A stretch of 64,000 nucleotides of DNA from Salinilacihabitans rarus (lineage in GTDB: Archaea; Halobacteriota; Halobacteria; Halobacteriales; Natrialbaceae), in contig NZ_CP100762.1 in NCBI RefSeq assembly GCF_024296665.1, forward strand, positions 1 through 64,000, in the 5' to 3' direction. Position numbers and translations under genes: made by a program. Shown one piece after another: positions 23,906 through 32,609 of the stretch (the first letter of the stretch is position 1; every line of letters starts with the position of its first letter). The notes beneath the pieces were generated by a model that saw only the letters and a list, made by a program, of their open reading frames with translations, had not been told where the DNA came from and did no database searches.

Positions 23906-25399
23906 TCACTCCACGTCGATGCGTCCGACGTGACCGGCGGCCTCGTGGGGGATACAGCAGAATTCGTGGGTGCCCTCGACCTCGAACGTCCGCACGTACG
24001 ACCGCCCCGGGACGACGGCGCCGCGGCCGTCCGCCCAGCCCTCGCGGGCCGCGTCCTCGCCGTCGAAGTCGCCCGACGCCCAGTAGGGGGCGTCCGCGGG
24101 GATGGCGTCCTCGTAGGCGGTGACCGTGTGGGGTTCGCCCTCGACGTGTTCGAACGCGACGGTCTCGCCGGCCCCGATCGTTAGCTCGTCGGGTTCGAAG
24201 CTCGCGGCGTGTAGCTCCACGACGTGGTCGACGTCCTCGGGGACGCCCTCGACGACGTTCGGTCCGCCCTCGAGGTCGTCGTAGTCGTGGCCGCGACCGT
24301 GTCCGCCGCCGTGGTCGTCGCCCGGCGCCTCCTCGAGCGCGCCCGCGACGGCGAACTGCGCCCGCAACGCGGCCGCGGCGAAGTCGGCGGCCGCCGGGTC
24401 GACGCCCTCGTCGGTTTCCAGGGCATCGGCGTAGGTCTCGAGTTCGCCCTCGAAGGCCTCGTAGGTGGCGTGATCGGCGGCCCCGACCGCGTCGTGGACG
24501 CGGGCCCCCTCGAACCGCCGGAGGGTCCCCCGTGCGACCGCCGCGGCCGTCTCCGGGTCGACGCCCTCGAGTGCCGCGAGGACCGCTGCGTCCCACCCCC
24601 GGGCCTGCATCGCGGAGAGGACGGCCGCGTGCGCGGCGGCGTCGTCCTCGGCGAGGACGTACGCGGCGTCGAACGCGGCGTCGGTCGCGGCGTCGGCGCC
24701 GCTCTCGACCGCTTCGAGGTCCCCGTCGGCGGCGGCCGTCTCGAGTCCGGCCAGTTCGCCCTCGAAGGCGGCGTACAGCTCCACGTCGGCCGCGCTAACC
24801 TCGTCGTGGACGATCGAACTCTCCCAGCGCTCGGTCGTCTCGTCGGCGATCTCGGCGGCGGCCTCGAACGCGCCGGCGGCCGCGAGCCCCGCCACGTCGC
24901 CGATCCGCGCGGCGAACAGTCCCACGTCGAACACCAGCGCGTTCCGGTGCGAGAGCCGCCGTCGCTGTGCGTTCCGGAGCTGTTCGTCGGCGATCCCGGC
25001 TTCGGTCCGCGTTCGCTTCAGGTCCGCCTCCGCGAGGCCCTCCAGCCGGAGTTCCTCCAGGGCCTCCTCGAGTTCCTCGTAGGCGTCGTGGTCGGTCACT
25101 TCGAGTTGTTCGTGAGCGCCCCACTCGTCGGTCGCCCCCTCGAATCGGGCGAGCGTGTCGCCGGTGACTGCCGCACCGACCGCGAACTCCTCGGCGACCC
25201 CGAGCGCGAGGGCGTCGTCGACCCGCGCACGGATGGCGTTCCACTCGGCCGCGACGCCGAGTTCGGGGCCGACCGCCGCGTCCGCGCTCTCGTCGTCGTT
25301 TCCGTCGCCCGAATCCGCGCCCGCGTCGGTGGTACAACCGGCGATGCTCGCTCCGGCCGCCGCCGCGGCCAGCGCCACGATCGTTCGTCTCGTCGGCAT
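23906..25399 (-). CDS. DUF5059-like / cupredoxin Tat lipoprotein
   Basis: 497 residues. A Tat-type signal with lipobox IAGC (19-22) is followed by an Asp-rich linker, then an Ala-rich helical region (45-355) holding three similar units (about 82-119, 188-221, 292-326), each with an RFEG/RWES start, a conserved His and Y..FE.EL. A His-rich linker (363-371) leads to a plastocyanin-like domain (about 385-497). Copper ligands by eye are His424, Cys482 and His485; the axial position, normally Met in GMxG, is His490. The layout recalls a domain-swapped EfeO (helical metal-binding domain plus cupredoxin). A DtxR-type palindrome covers the promoter, pointing to metal control. I associate the helical part with DUF5059 from memory. 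Confidence 0.75.
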   Translation of the reverse strand: MPTRRTIVALAAAAAGASIAGCTTDAGADSGDGNDDESADAAVGPELGVAAEWNAIRARVDDALALGVAEEFAVGAAVTGDTLARFEGATDEWGAHEQLEVTDHDAYEELEEALEELRLEGLAEADLKRTRTEAGIADEQLRNAQRRRLSHRNALVFDVGLFAARIGDVAGLAAAGAFEAAAEIADETTERWESSIVHDEVSAADVELYAAFEGELAGLETAAADGDLEAVESGADAATDAAFDAAYVLAEDDAAAHAAVLSAMQARGWDAAVLAALEGVDPETAAAVARGTLRRFEGARVHDAVGAADHATYEAFEGELETYADALETDEGVDPAAADFAAAALRAQFAVAGALEEAPGDDHGGGHGRGHDYDDLEGGPNVVEGVPEDVDHVVELHAASFEPDELTIGAGETVAFEHVEGEPHTVTAYEDAIPADAPYWASGDFDGEDAAREGWADGRGAVVPGRSYVRTFEVEGTHEFCCIPHEAAGHVGRIDVE

Positions 25400-25401
25400 G
25401 G

Positions 25402-25419
25402 TTTTAGGTCGGCCTAAAA
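25402..25419. promoter_or_regulatory. DtxR-family (iron/manganese) operator palindrome
   Basis: TTTTAGG-TCGG-CCTAAAA is a perfect 7-bp inverted repeat with a 4-nt spacer. The TTAGG...CCTAA core matches the consensus bound by DtxR/IdeR/MntR regulators; haloarchaea have several (Idr, SirR and TroR types). It lies between the TATA-like CATATTTT (about 25417-25425, minus strand) and the ATG at 25399, so binding would block initiation. Confidence 0.7.
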
Positions 25420-25567
25420 ATATGATGGCGGTTTCGGTTATTCCCGCGGACTGGGCATCCGACCGGGAACACGCGGGACGTCTGGAGTCGGCGACGGATT
25501 CGCTCGCCGGCGTGAGAACCCGTCCGGTTGGTCCGCGATGGGGTCGGATCGGCCGACGCCGACGGGA

Positions 25568-26497
25568 TCAGTCGTCCGCCGGTTCCGCGCGCGTCGTCAG
25601 TTCGACGGGGTCGGCGTCGACGCCGAGTTCGTCGATTGCCTCCTGGGCGGCGCGCTTGCCGGAGACGAGCATGGCGCCGAAGGTCGGCCCCATCCGCGGG
25701 AGGCCGTAGGCGGTGGCGACGGCCATCCCGGTGGCGATCAGGCCGTCGTGGACGAGGCCCGTGTGCTCGACGACGGCGTCCTCGCTCTCGCCGACCCACA
25801 TCGAGTCGTGGCCGGGCGAGTCGTGGCCGGGCGCGCCGTACTGCTCGCTCTCGGTCTGGTCCATGACCTGTCCGCGCTCGCGGGCCTCGCTGACGCCGGG
25901 CGCGTTCAAGACGCCGCGCTCGTCGAGTTTCGTGACCGCCATCGCGTCGTGGCCGGTCGCGTCGATCACGAGGTCGGCCTCGACGGCGATGGGGTCGACG
26001 CAGGTGATCTCGCGGGGCAGGGCGTGGACCGGCGTCCAGTTCATCACGATGCCCGAGACCCTGTGGTCCTCGCGGACGACGACGTCCGTGAACTCGGTCA
26101 TGTTCTGCATCTTCGCGCCCGCGTCGCAGGCGGCCTTGATCAGCCCCGAACAGGCCTCGGGGCCGTTCGCGACGTACAGTCCCTCGCTGTCGGCGGCCGG
26201 CTTGTAGTCGACGTCGAGTTCGTCGAGGACCCGTTCGGCCGGCGAGCGCACCGTCACCTTGTTCATCAGGAAGCCGCCGAGCCAGAAGCCGCCGCCCAAG
26301 TAATTGTTCTTCTCGACGACCATCGTCTTCACGCCGCGCTCGGCGAGTTCCTTCGCGGCGGTCAGCCCCGACGGGCCGCCGCCGACGACGATGACGTCGG
26401 AGTCCGAGAAGTCCATGAACTCCTCGGTCCACTCCTGGCCGATCGCGCGCGTGACGTCCGCCTCGCCGACGTCGCTGAACTGGTCGAACTCGGTCAT
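25568..26497 (-). CDS. thi4: Thiazole synthase Thi4
   Basis: Makes the thiazole moiety of thiamine (ADP-thiazole) from NAD and glycine. The 309-residue FAD/NAD-fold protein has the dinucleotide motif [14 protein letters not shown] (35-48), the loop GGGFWLGG and the C-terminal [15 protein letters not shown]. Cys166 (in REITCVD) is where suicide-type Thi4 proteins, including the Haloferax enzyme, have the sulfur-donor Cys, whereas methanogen forms have His. The enzyme is therefore probably single-turnover. A 15-bp palindrome lies upstream. Confidence 0.93.
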   Translation of the reverse strand: MTEFDQFSDVGEADVTRAIGQEWTEEFMDFSDSDVIVVGGGPSGLTAAKELAERGVKTMVVEKNNYLGGGFWLGGFLMNKVTVRSPAERVLDELDVDYKPAADSEGLYVANGPEACSGLIKAACDAGAKMQNMTEFTDVVVREDHRVSGIVMNWTPVHALPREITCVDPIAVEADLVIDATGHDAMAVTKLDERGVLNAPGVSEARERGQVMDQTESEQYGAPGHDSPGHDSMWVGESEDAVVEHTGLVHDGLIATGMAVATAYGLPRMGPTFGAMLVSGKRAAQEAIDELGVDADPVELTTRAEPADD

Positions 26498-26550
26498 ACA
26501 ACTGGGTGGTATCTCGCGGTAGTGAAAAAGCTATCGCGACGGGCACGCGA

Positions 26551-26565
26551 CCGTGACGGTCACGG
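26551..26565. promoter_or_regulatory. 15-bp palindrome upstream of thi4
   Basis: CCGTGAC-G-GTCACGG is a perfect inverted repeat about 55 nt upstream of the thi4 start and about 20-25 nt beyond its presumed TATA element (AGCTTTTTC, about 26523-26531, minus strand). It could be a ThiR site, but its binding is inferred from position only. It is also about 115 nt before the divergent lipoprotein gene. Confidence 0.35.
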
Positions 26566-26679
26566 ACGCCGGCCGTTTCGCCGACGGAAAAGTAGATTAC
26601 TCGCGGCGTGAACTCCCCGACGTGGGCGACGACGCCGCCCGAAGGCTCAAGGCTCGGCCCGCCGAATCCGAAGGAGAGA

Positions 26680-27060
26680 ATGAACCGCCGCGCGTTCCTC
26701 GCGCTCGCCGTCACGTTCTCGGGGTGTCTCGAACCCTTCCGGGGGAACGGCGACGAGATCCGGGAACCGGAGGACCTCGAGATCGTCTGGTCGGACCTCG
26801 TCCGGGACGACCCCGGAACCGAGGAGGAACGCGTCTACGTCTGGGGAATCGTCAGGAACCAAAGCGACAGGGAGTTGAGCTACGTCGAGATCCGGGCGAC
26901 GTTCCTCGACGGGGAGGGGGAGGAACTCGATACGGTCATCGAGAACGTCGAGGACGTCACCTCCGGCGAGGAGTGGGAGTTCGAGATCGAGTTCCCCGAC
27001 TTCGGCGAACGGGCCGCCGAAGTCGCCGACTACGAACTCGAGCCCGCGACGGGCGTTTGA
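26680..27060 (+). CDS. FxLYD-like lipoprotein
   Basis: 126-residue secreted protein. The short signal MNRRAFLALAVTFSGC has a lipobox-type Cys at 16; the body EDLEIVWSDLVRDD through the strands VYVWGIVRNQSDRELSYVEIRATFLDGEGEELD is a beta-sandwich of the FxLYD type common in haloarchaeal lipoproteins. The start at 26680 is supported by a purine-rich AAGGAG 5 nt upstream. Function unknown; such domains usually sit outside the cell. Confidence 0.75.
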   Translation: MNRRAFLALAVTFSGCLEPFRGNGDEIREPEDLEIVWSDLVRDDPGTEEERVYVWGIVRNQSDRELSYVEIRATFLDGEGEELDTVIENVEDVTSGEEWEFEIEFPDFGERAAEVADYELEPATGV

Positions 27061-27160
27061 GCGCGTCCGTCGGTTCCGGGGACCGCGGCCCGCGGGATCG
27101 GGCGTCGCCCCGACGGACCGACGGCGCGCCGAGCGCGCGGGACCGAACGCGAACGACTCC

Positions 27161-28678
27161 ATGACCGACCACGACGAGGGCGTCTCGACGCTCGCCAAGC
27201 AGGGCAGCATCACGTTCGTCGGGAACGTGTTCAACGGCGTCTTCGGCTTCGCCATCGTAATGGTGATGACCCGGTTCGTCAGCCCGTCGGTCTACGGCCT
27301 GTTCGTGCTCGCGACGTCGGTCATCCTCTTCACGCAGGTGTTCGCGAACCTCGGACTACCGCTGGCGATCGACTACTTCGTCCCGCAGTACCTCGAGGAG
27401 GGCGAACCGGGGAAGGCCAAGGGGGTGATCGTCCAGGTCACCGCGACCGTCCTCGTGACCTCCTCGCTCGTCGGCCTCACACTCGCGGTGAGCGCGTCGT
27501 ACGTCAGCGAGTTCTTCGCGGAGCCGTCGCTGCGCATCGCGTTGCTGCTGCTCGCGGCCGCCATCCCGATGCTGGCGATCTACAACGTGTTGCTCACCTC
27601 CTACTACAGCATCAAGCGCCTCCAGTACCGCGTGGTGATGCGCGACCTCGTCCGGCCGACGGTCCGGTTCGGGGTCACCCTCGCGCTCCTGCTGGCCGGC
27701 TTCGGGCTGCTCGGGCTGATCGTCGGCTACCTCGTCGGCCTGCTGGTCGCGATCACCGTCGGCGCCGTCGTCTTCGTCTACAAGGCATGGGAGATCATGG
27801 CCGCGAAGATGGAACTCGTCGCGCCGGCGCCGCTGGTGCGGTACTCGGTGCCGCTTGCGATGACGAGCGTCGTCTACGTGCTGATGGGCCACGTCGACTA
27901 CTTCGTCCTCGGCTTCTACCTCGAGTCCGACGACGTCGGCATCTACCGCGTCGGCTACATGCTCGGCTCGGCGCTGACGATCATCTTTAGCTCGCTCGCG
28001 CCCGTCTTCAAGCCGCTGATCGCAGAGACCCGCGACGACACCGCCCTCGTCGAGGAGCGGTTCCGGATCGCCGCCCGCTGGATCGCCGGCTTCACCCTCC
28101 CGATCGCGATCACGCTCTCGCTGGGCGCGCCCGCCTACCTCTCGGTGCTCTACACCCCGCAGTACGCCGAGGCCAGCGCCGTCGTCGCGCTCCTGTCGGC
28201 CGCGTTCCTGTTCAACGTCACCTTCGGCGGCCCCGACGGGACGCTGTTGCAGGGGATGGGCTACTCCCGGGTCGTCTTCGCGAACACGCTCGTCCTCTTC
28301 GGCGCGAACGCCGTCGTCTCGTTCGCGCTCGTCCCCTTCTTCGGCATCTTCGGCGCCGCGATGGGGTCGGCGACCGCGCTCTCGCTCGTCGGCGCGCTCA
28401 CCCTCGTCGAACTCCACCGCCTCGACGGCGTCCACCCGTTCACCCGCGACTTCGCGAAGGTCGTCCTCTCGGGGGTGCCGCCGCTGCTCGTCGGCGCGCC
28501 GATCGTCCTGCTCGTCGACTCCAACCTCGTCGTCGCCGCCGTCCTCCCCGTCGTCGTCTTCGCGACGTACGTCCTCTCGCTGGTGCTCACCGACGCGTTC
28601 ACCGACGACGACGCCCGCATGGCCGCCGAGTTCGGCCCGAGCGTCGAGAAGTGGCTGCCGGCGGGGCTGTTGAAGTAG
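27161..28678 (+). CDS. Oligosaccharide flippase (Wzx/Agl15-like)
   Basis: 505-residue multi-pass membrane protein with about 14 segments. It starts STLAKQGSITFVGNVFNGVFGF, typical of archaeal polysaccharide transporters, and shows the Arg/Lys-rich cytosolic loops and IYRVGYMLGSALT repeat centre of Wzx proteins. It probably flips dolichol-linked glycans during protein N-glycosylation or exports S-layer polysaccharide. No glycosyltransferase is next to it. Convergent with the phosphopantothenate synthetase gene, with a 1-nt gap. Confidence 0.87.
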   Translation: MTDHDEGVSTLAKQGSITFVGNVFNGVFGFAIVMVMTRFVSPSVYGLFVLATSVILFTQVFANLGLPLAIDYFVPQYLEEGEPGKAKGVIVQVTATVLVTSSLVGLTLAVSASYVSEFFAEPSLRIALLLLAAAIPMLAIYNVLLTSYYSIKRLQYRVVMRDLVRPTVRFGVTLALLLAGFGLLGLIVGYLVGLLVAITVGAVVFVYKAWEIMAAKMELVAPAPLVRYSVPLAMTSVVYVLMGHVDYFVLGFYLESDDVGIYRVGYMLGSALTIIFSSLAPVFKPLIAETRDDTALVEERFRIAARWIAGFTLPIAITLSLGAPAYLSVLYTPQYAEASAVVALLSAAFLFNVTFGGPDGTLLQGMGYSRVVFANTLVLFGANAVVSFALVPFFGIFGAAMGSATALSLVGALTLVELHRLDGVHPFTRDFAKVVLSGVPPLLVGAPIVLLVDSNLVVAAVLPVVVFATYVLSLVLTDAFTDDDARMAAEFGPSVEKWLPAGLLK

Positions 28679-28679
28679 G

Positions 28680-29456
28680 TCAGCCGCCGGTCCGAATCCG
28701 CTCTTCGGCCGCTTCGAGCGCCGCCTCCGCGTCGAAGGCGTCGACGATCCCGCGCAGCGCCGTCTCGTCTTCGTCCGCCAGTTCCTCGGCGTGGGCGGTG
28801 ATGTTCGGCACCGCGCGGATCACGTTGTCGACGATCGGGACGTCCGCGACCCGCGGCGAGCGCGACAGCGGGTTGAGGTCGATCACGATCTCGGTCTTGC
28901 CCATCTCGTCGAGCGCCTCGGCGCGGTCGCCGTCCTCCAGCGGGACGACCACGACGTCGGCGTCGTAGATGCCGTCGGCGTCGACCTTCGCGCGCTCGTG
29001 GTCGAGGCCGGGGATGCGGGCGTCGGCCTCGATCCCCTTTACCTCCGCGGCGCCGTGCTCGCGCAGGTGGTCGGCGATCGCCCGGACCCGCTCGGGGGTG
29101 CGGTTGAAGAGGTTGACCTCGAGGTCGGCGTCGACGGCCTCGGCGAGGTCGACGACCTCCGCGGCGACCAGCGCCGCGACGTTGCCGTTGATCGAGAGCA
29201 CGGGGTCGTCCGCCAGCAACAGGTGGGCCGCGGCCGCGCGCTCGGCCGCGTCGGCGGAGGGAATGGTCTCCTCGCCGAGCAGGTAGTCGAAGGCGCTGCC
29301 CCGCCCCTCGGCGTGCATCCCTTGGAGGTGGGTGATCCCCTTCTCGACGCCGCGCTCGATCCGGTGGCGCGTGACGAGGTCGGCGTACCGCGGGTGGTCC
29401 GCCGGAATCTCGTCTTCGTGTTCGACGTCGGCGGGGACGGTCTCGTGGTCGCTCAC
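28680..29456 (-). CDS. 4-phosphopantoate-beta-alanine ligase (phosphopantothenate synthetase)
   Basis: ATP-dependent archaeal enzyme that joins 4-phosphopantoate and beta-alanine to 4'-phosphopantothenate, replacing bacterial PanC/CoaA order. The 258 residues match the family by eye: HPRYADLVTRHRIERGVEKGI, QGMHAEGRGSAFDYLLGE, then VLSINGNVAAL and NLFNRTPERV. The start is GTG (29456). A TATA-like CTTTTTATCG lies about 25 nt upstream, so it has its own promoter although only 52 bp separate it from the upstream gene. Pantoate kinase, the preceding pathway step, lies at 32610-33437. Confidence 0.9.
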   Translation of the reverse strand: MSDHETVPADVEHEDEIPADHPRYADLVTRHRIERGVEKGITHLQGMHAEGRGSAFDYLLGEETIPSADAAERAAAAHLLLADDPVLSINGNVAALVAAEVVDLAEAVDADLEVNLFNRTPERVRAIADHLREHGAAEVKGIEADARIPGLDHERAKVDADGIYDADVVVVPLEDGDRAEALDEMGKTEIVIDLNPLSRSPRVADVPIVDNVIRAVPNITAHAEELADEDETALRGIVDAFDAEAALEAAEERIRTGG

Positions 29457-29475
29457 GGCCGAACGGTCGCGAGCG

Positions 29476-29486
29476 TCGATAAAAAG
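29476..29486 (-). promoter_or_regulatory. TATA element of the phosphopantothenate synthetase gene
   Basis: On the minus strand GCTTTTTATCG sits about 25 nt before the GTG start. Independent transcription from the large upstream gene is therefore likely. Confidence 0.5.
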
Positions 29487-29508
29487 CGGTACGATTCGGC
29501 TGGTCGGA

Positions 29509-32376
29509 CTACTCGGTGAAGGTGATCCAGCCGTTCGGGGCGTGTTCCTTGACCGCCTTCATGGCCTCGCGGGCCTCGGTCCGGGTCTCGTAGGTCCGGG
29601 TACTCTCGGTCATCGGGACGCCGTAGCGGTCGACGAGCTTCCACTTCCAGCCGTCCTCGCCGGTGTGAAGCTCGAAGGAGACGCTGTCGATCTCGAGGAT
29701 GCTCGCCGTCTCGATCATGTCCCGCAGGTCGTCGAGGGCCTCGCGGGCCGCCTCGGTGGACTCGTAGCCCTCCGAGCCGGCGGCGACGGTGAGCCCCTCC
29801 TCGTTGATGAGCCGCCAGCGCCAGCGGTCGTCCTCGTCTGCGAACAGTTCGAAGGAGGCGACGTCGAAGTCGACGCGGCCGGCCATCGGCGCGAGCTTGC
29901 GCACGCGGTCGACGTCCTCGACGATCTCGTCTTTCGTCGGCTCGGCGTCGACGGAGCCCGCGAGCACGTCGCGGTCGGCGTCGACGAGTTCCCAGTGCCA
30001 GCCGTCGTCCCCGCCGAGGCGGATCGCCGCGGTCTCGATCGTGAAGATCGGCGCGTCGGCGGCGTGGCGTTCGAGGTCGCGCGCGGCGCTGACGGCGGTC
30101 TCGCGGTTGTCGTAGCCGACCGAGGAGTCCGCGATCATCTCGCGGTCGCGGTCGACCAGCCGGAACTGCCAGTCGCCGCCGCGGTACACCTGCACGGCGA
30201 CGTCGCCGATGGTGTGTTCCCGGGCGGTCGCGGCCGCCTCGCGGATCGCCGGCAGCGTGTCGAGCAACTCGTCACGCGTCGGGTGAGCCTTGTCGTCGAC
30301 GGCGACGGTCTCGCCCGAGGGCAGGACGAACCGCCAGTGCCAGCTCTCGTCGGCGTAGGTCTGGAAGATCGCGTTCTCCATCTCCCGGACCTCGGACTCG
30401 AGGTTGTCGATCAGCCGGTCCATCGCGTCCTTGGCGTCGCCGCGGGTCGGGTGGGTCGTCGGGTCCTCGGCGACCAGCTTCCCGCCCGCGTCGATGAGCC
30501 GCCAGCCCCACTCGTCGTCCTCGTTGACGAAGAGTTCGAACGCGGCGGTGTCGATCTCGAGCAGTTCCGCGTCGGGCGCCTGCTCTTTCAGCGTCATCAT
30601 CGCCTCCGCGGCCTCGCCGCGGGTGGTGTGTTCCTCGCCGCTGTCGGCGAGTACGTTCCCGTCCTCGTCGATGAGCCGCCAGCGCCACTCGCCGTCGTCG
30701 GCCTCGTAGACCTGGAACGCCGCGTGCTCGAACTCGATGAGGTCGGCCTCGCGGGCCTGTTCGCGGACGCGATCGATCGCGGTCTCGGCGGCGTCGGCGG
30801 TGAAGTGGGCCTCGTCGCTCGCGGCGATGATCTCGCGGTCCTCCGTGACCAGCCGCCAGTTCCACCGGACGTTCGACTCGGGGGGCTCTTCCTCCTCGTC
30901 GGCGTCCTCGGCGACCTCCTCGACCTCGTCGGCGTCGACGGGGTAGATCTCGTACTCGGCGTCGTCGATCTCGACGACGTCGGCGCCGCGGGCGTGCTCG
31001 CCAAACTGCCGGGTCTGGTGCTCGGCGGCGGCGTGTTCGGCGGCCGCGTCCGGGCCGCGCGCGACGAGGTGTTCGTTCTCGTCGACCAGCCGCCACTGCC
31101 ACTCGTCGCCGTCCTCGTACAGTTCGTACGTCGGTTCGCCCGCGACGGTGATCGACGCCGACTCGAGTTCGGGCAGCAGGTCCTCGACCGCCTCCTCGGC
31201 GTCGCGCCGGGAGCTGAACTCGGCGGCGCTCTCGGCGATCTCGCGGTCCTCCTCGTCGACGAACCGCCAGATCCAGCCGCCGTCGTCGCGCTGGCGGAGT
31301 TCGACGCCGATGTGGTCGACGTCGAGCAGCCGCGCCTGATCGAAGCGCTTGGCGAACTCGTGGGCGGCCTCCTCGGCCTCGTTCTGGTCCGCGAAGCCGG
31401 TCTCGCTCTCGGCAAGCGGTGTGCGGTCGTCGTCGAGCAGTTGCCAGTACCAGCGGTCGCGGCGCTCGACGTACGTGAACGCCGCGCCCTCGATCTCGAT
31501 GACGTCGGCTTCCGGCGCGCGGTCCTTGAAGAAGCTCACCGACTCCTCGGCGCCGTCGCGCTGTTCGAACTCGCGTGCACAGGCGCCGACGATGCTGCCG
31601 TCGTCGCGGGCGAGCGTCCACTGCCAGTTGCCCGCGCGGTCCTCGTAGAGCCGGAACGCCGACGTCGTCAGCTCCATCAGCCCCGCGGAGCCGATCTGGG
31701 ATTTCACCTGATCGATCGCCTCCTCGGCCTCCGGTCGCGTCACGGCGCTGTCCTCGCTGGCCGCCAGCGCCTCGAGGTGCAGGACGTGCCACTTCCAGTC
31801 GCCTTTCTCGTCGCGGAAGACGGCGTACTGGGCGCCTTCCAGCGCGTCGCCCGTGAGGATGTCCGGATCGTCGCTCGCTCCCTCCTCTTCGACGAACATA
31901 CCTTTTCGACCGGTGACGACCGGAATCAGGGCGGTGACGACCGCGATGAGGCCGATCCCGACCGCGTAGGACGCGATGACTTCGATCGTCCAGTCCGGCC
32001 CGGTACCGCCCCACTCTTTGACCCTGATGTTACTCGGGTAGAACACCCCGAAGGAGCCGACCCCGACGAGGGACACGAGGAACCCGACCGCGGCCGCCTG
32101 CAGGCCACGCCGCCTGACCGGCAACATCATGACGATACCGAACAGCAAGAGCGAGAGGCCGAGCCCCCCGAGGACCCCGGCCACCCGGTTGATCTGCAGA
32201 TTCTCGGAGCCGATGAGCGCGTAGGTCCCCGCGTAGAGGACCACCGCCATCGCGGCCCCGAGGAATCCGAAGACGAACAGCCAGTAGCCGTATACGTCTT
32301 TCGGCGACTCCGGCTCACCGACGTAGTGTTCGTACAGCCGGAACAGTTTTTGGTGAAAGTCTTTGACTGGAGACAT
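29509..32376 (-). CDS. Membrane protein with 13 tandem DUF1508-like repeats
   Basis: 955 residues. Four hydrophobic helices lie at about 31-55, 64-85, 91-113 and 131-154, followed by a soluble region (about 180-955) of 13 units of roughly 58-60 residues. Each unit carries a W-x-W-x-L/V signature; examples are GDWKWHVLH, GNWQWTLARDDGS, GEWRWRLIDEDGN, DEWGWRLIDAGGK and DGWKWKLVDRYGV. This resembles DUF1508 (YegP-type, usually one or two copies). Several units also end with an (E/T)xxEAxEAxxxLKxxAPxA helix. The gene sits between pantoate kinase and phosphopantothenate synthetase. It could be a cell-surface or cytosolic scaffold; topology and function are unknown. Confidence 0.8.
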   Translation of the reverse strand: MSPVKDFHQKLFRLYEHYVGEPESPKDVYGYWLFVFGFLGAAMAVVLYAGTYALIGSENLQINRVAGVLGGLGLSLLLFGIVMMLPVRRRGLQAAAVGFLVSLVGVGSFGVFYPSNIRVKEWGGTGPDWTIEVIASYAVGIGLIAVVTALIPVVTGRKGMFVEEEGASDDPDILTGDALEGAQYAVFRDEKGDWKWHVLHLEALAASEDSAVTRPEAEEAIDQVKSQIGSAGLMELTTSAFRLYEDRAGNWQWTLARDDGSIVGACAREFEQRDGAEESVSFFKDRAPEADVIEIEGAAFTYVERRDRWYWQLLDDDRTPLAESETGFADQNEAEEAAHEFAKRFDQARLLDVDHIGVELRQRDDGGWIWRFVDEEDREIAESAAEFSSRRDAEEAVEDLLPELESASITVAGEPTYELYEDGDEWQWRLVDENEHLVARGPDAAAEHAAAEHQTRQFGEHARGADVVEIDDAEYEIYPVDADEVEEVAEDADEEEEPPESNVRWNWRLVTEDREIIAASDEAHFTADAAETAIDRVREQAREADLIEFEHAAFQVYEADDGEWRWRLIDEDGNVLADSGEEHTTRGEAAEAMMTLKEQAPDAELLEIDTAAFELFVNEDDEWGWRLIDAGGKLVAEDPTTHPTRGDAKDAMDRLIDNLESEVREMENAIFQTYADESWHWRFVLPSGETVAVDDKAHPTRDELLDTLPAIREAAATAREHTIGDVAVQVYRGGDWQFRLVDRDREMIADSSVGYDNRETAVSAARDLERHAADAPIFTIETAAIRLGGDDGWHWELVDADRDVLAGSVDAEPTKDEIVEDVDRVRKLAPMAGRVDFDVASFELFADEDDRWRWRLINEEGLTVAAGSEGYESTEAAREALDDLRDMIETASILEIDSVSFELHTGEDGWKWKLVDRYGVPMTESTRTYETRTEAREAMKAVKEHAPNGWITFTE

Positions 32377-32404
32377 TCGTTGACTCGAACGGATAACTGA
32401 AATG

Positions 32405-32438
32405 GACCATAATAAACTTCCGGCTATCTGTCAGATAG
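32405..32438 (-). promoter_or_regulatory. Promoter of the 13-repeat gene with an upstream palindrome
   Basis: On the minus strand the TATA-like TTTATTATGG (32407-32416) lies 30-40 nt before the ATG. Just beyond it the perfect inverted repeat CTATCTG-T-CAGATAG occupies 32424-32438, where an activator or the BRE region would lie. Confidence 0.45.
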
Positions 32439-32609
32439 TACAACAGAACGCGGCCCCACACGTTCGTCGCCGCTCGTTCGGGCGGTATCGTCGCACAGAG
32501 AGGCTCTGGCGTCCGATCGGGTCGGCGTCGGCGGCGCGATCCGGGGCGACGGGCCGGTTTTCGGGTCGAAGTTTCGACACTCGAAGCGGGGGGTACCACC
32601 CGCGCACGG

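Noticed and set aside
29332-32400. A 1022-codon plus-strand frame opposite the 13-repeat gene
   Set aside because: Its Val/Leu/Asp/Gly/Arg composition arises from complementing the repeats. The minus-strand protein has clear helices and periodic Trp motifs, so only that one is real.
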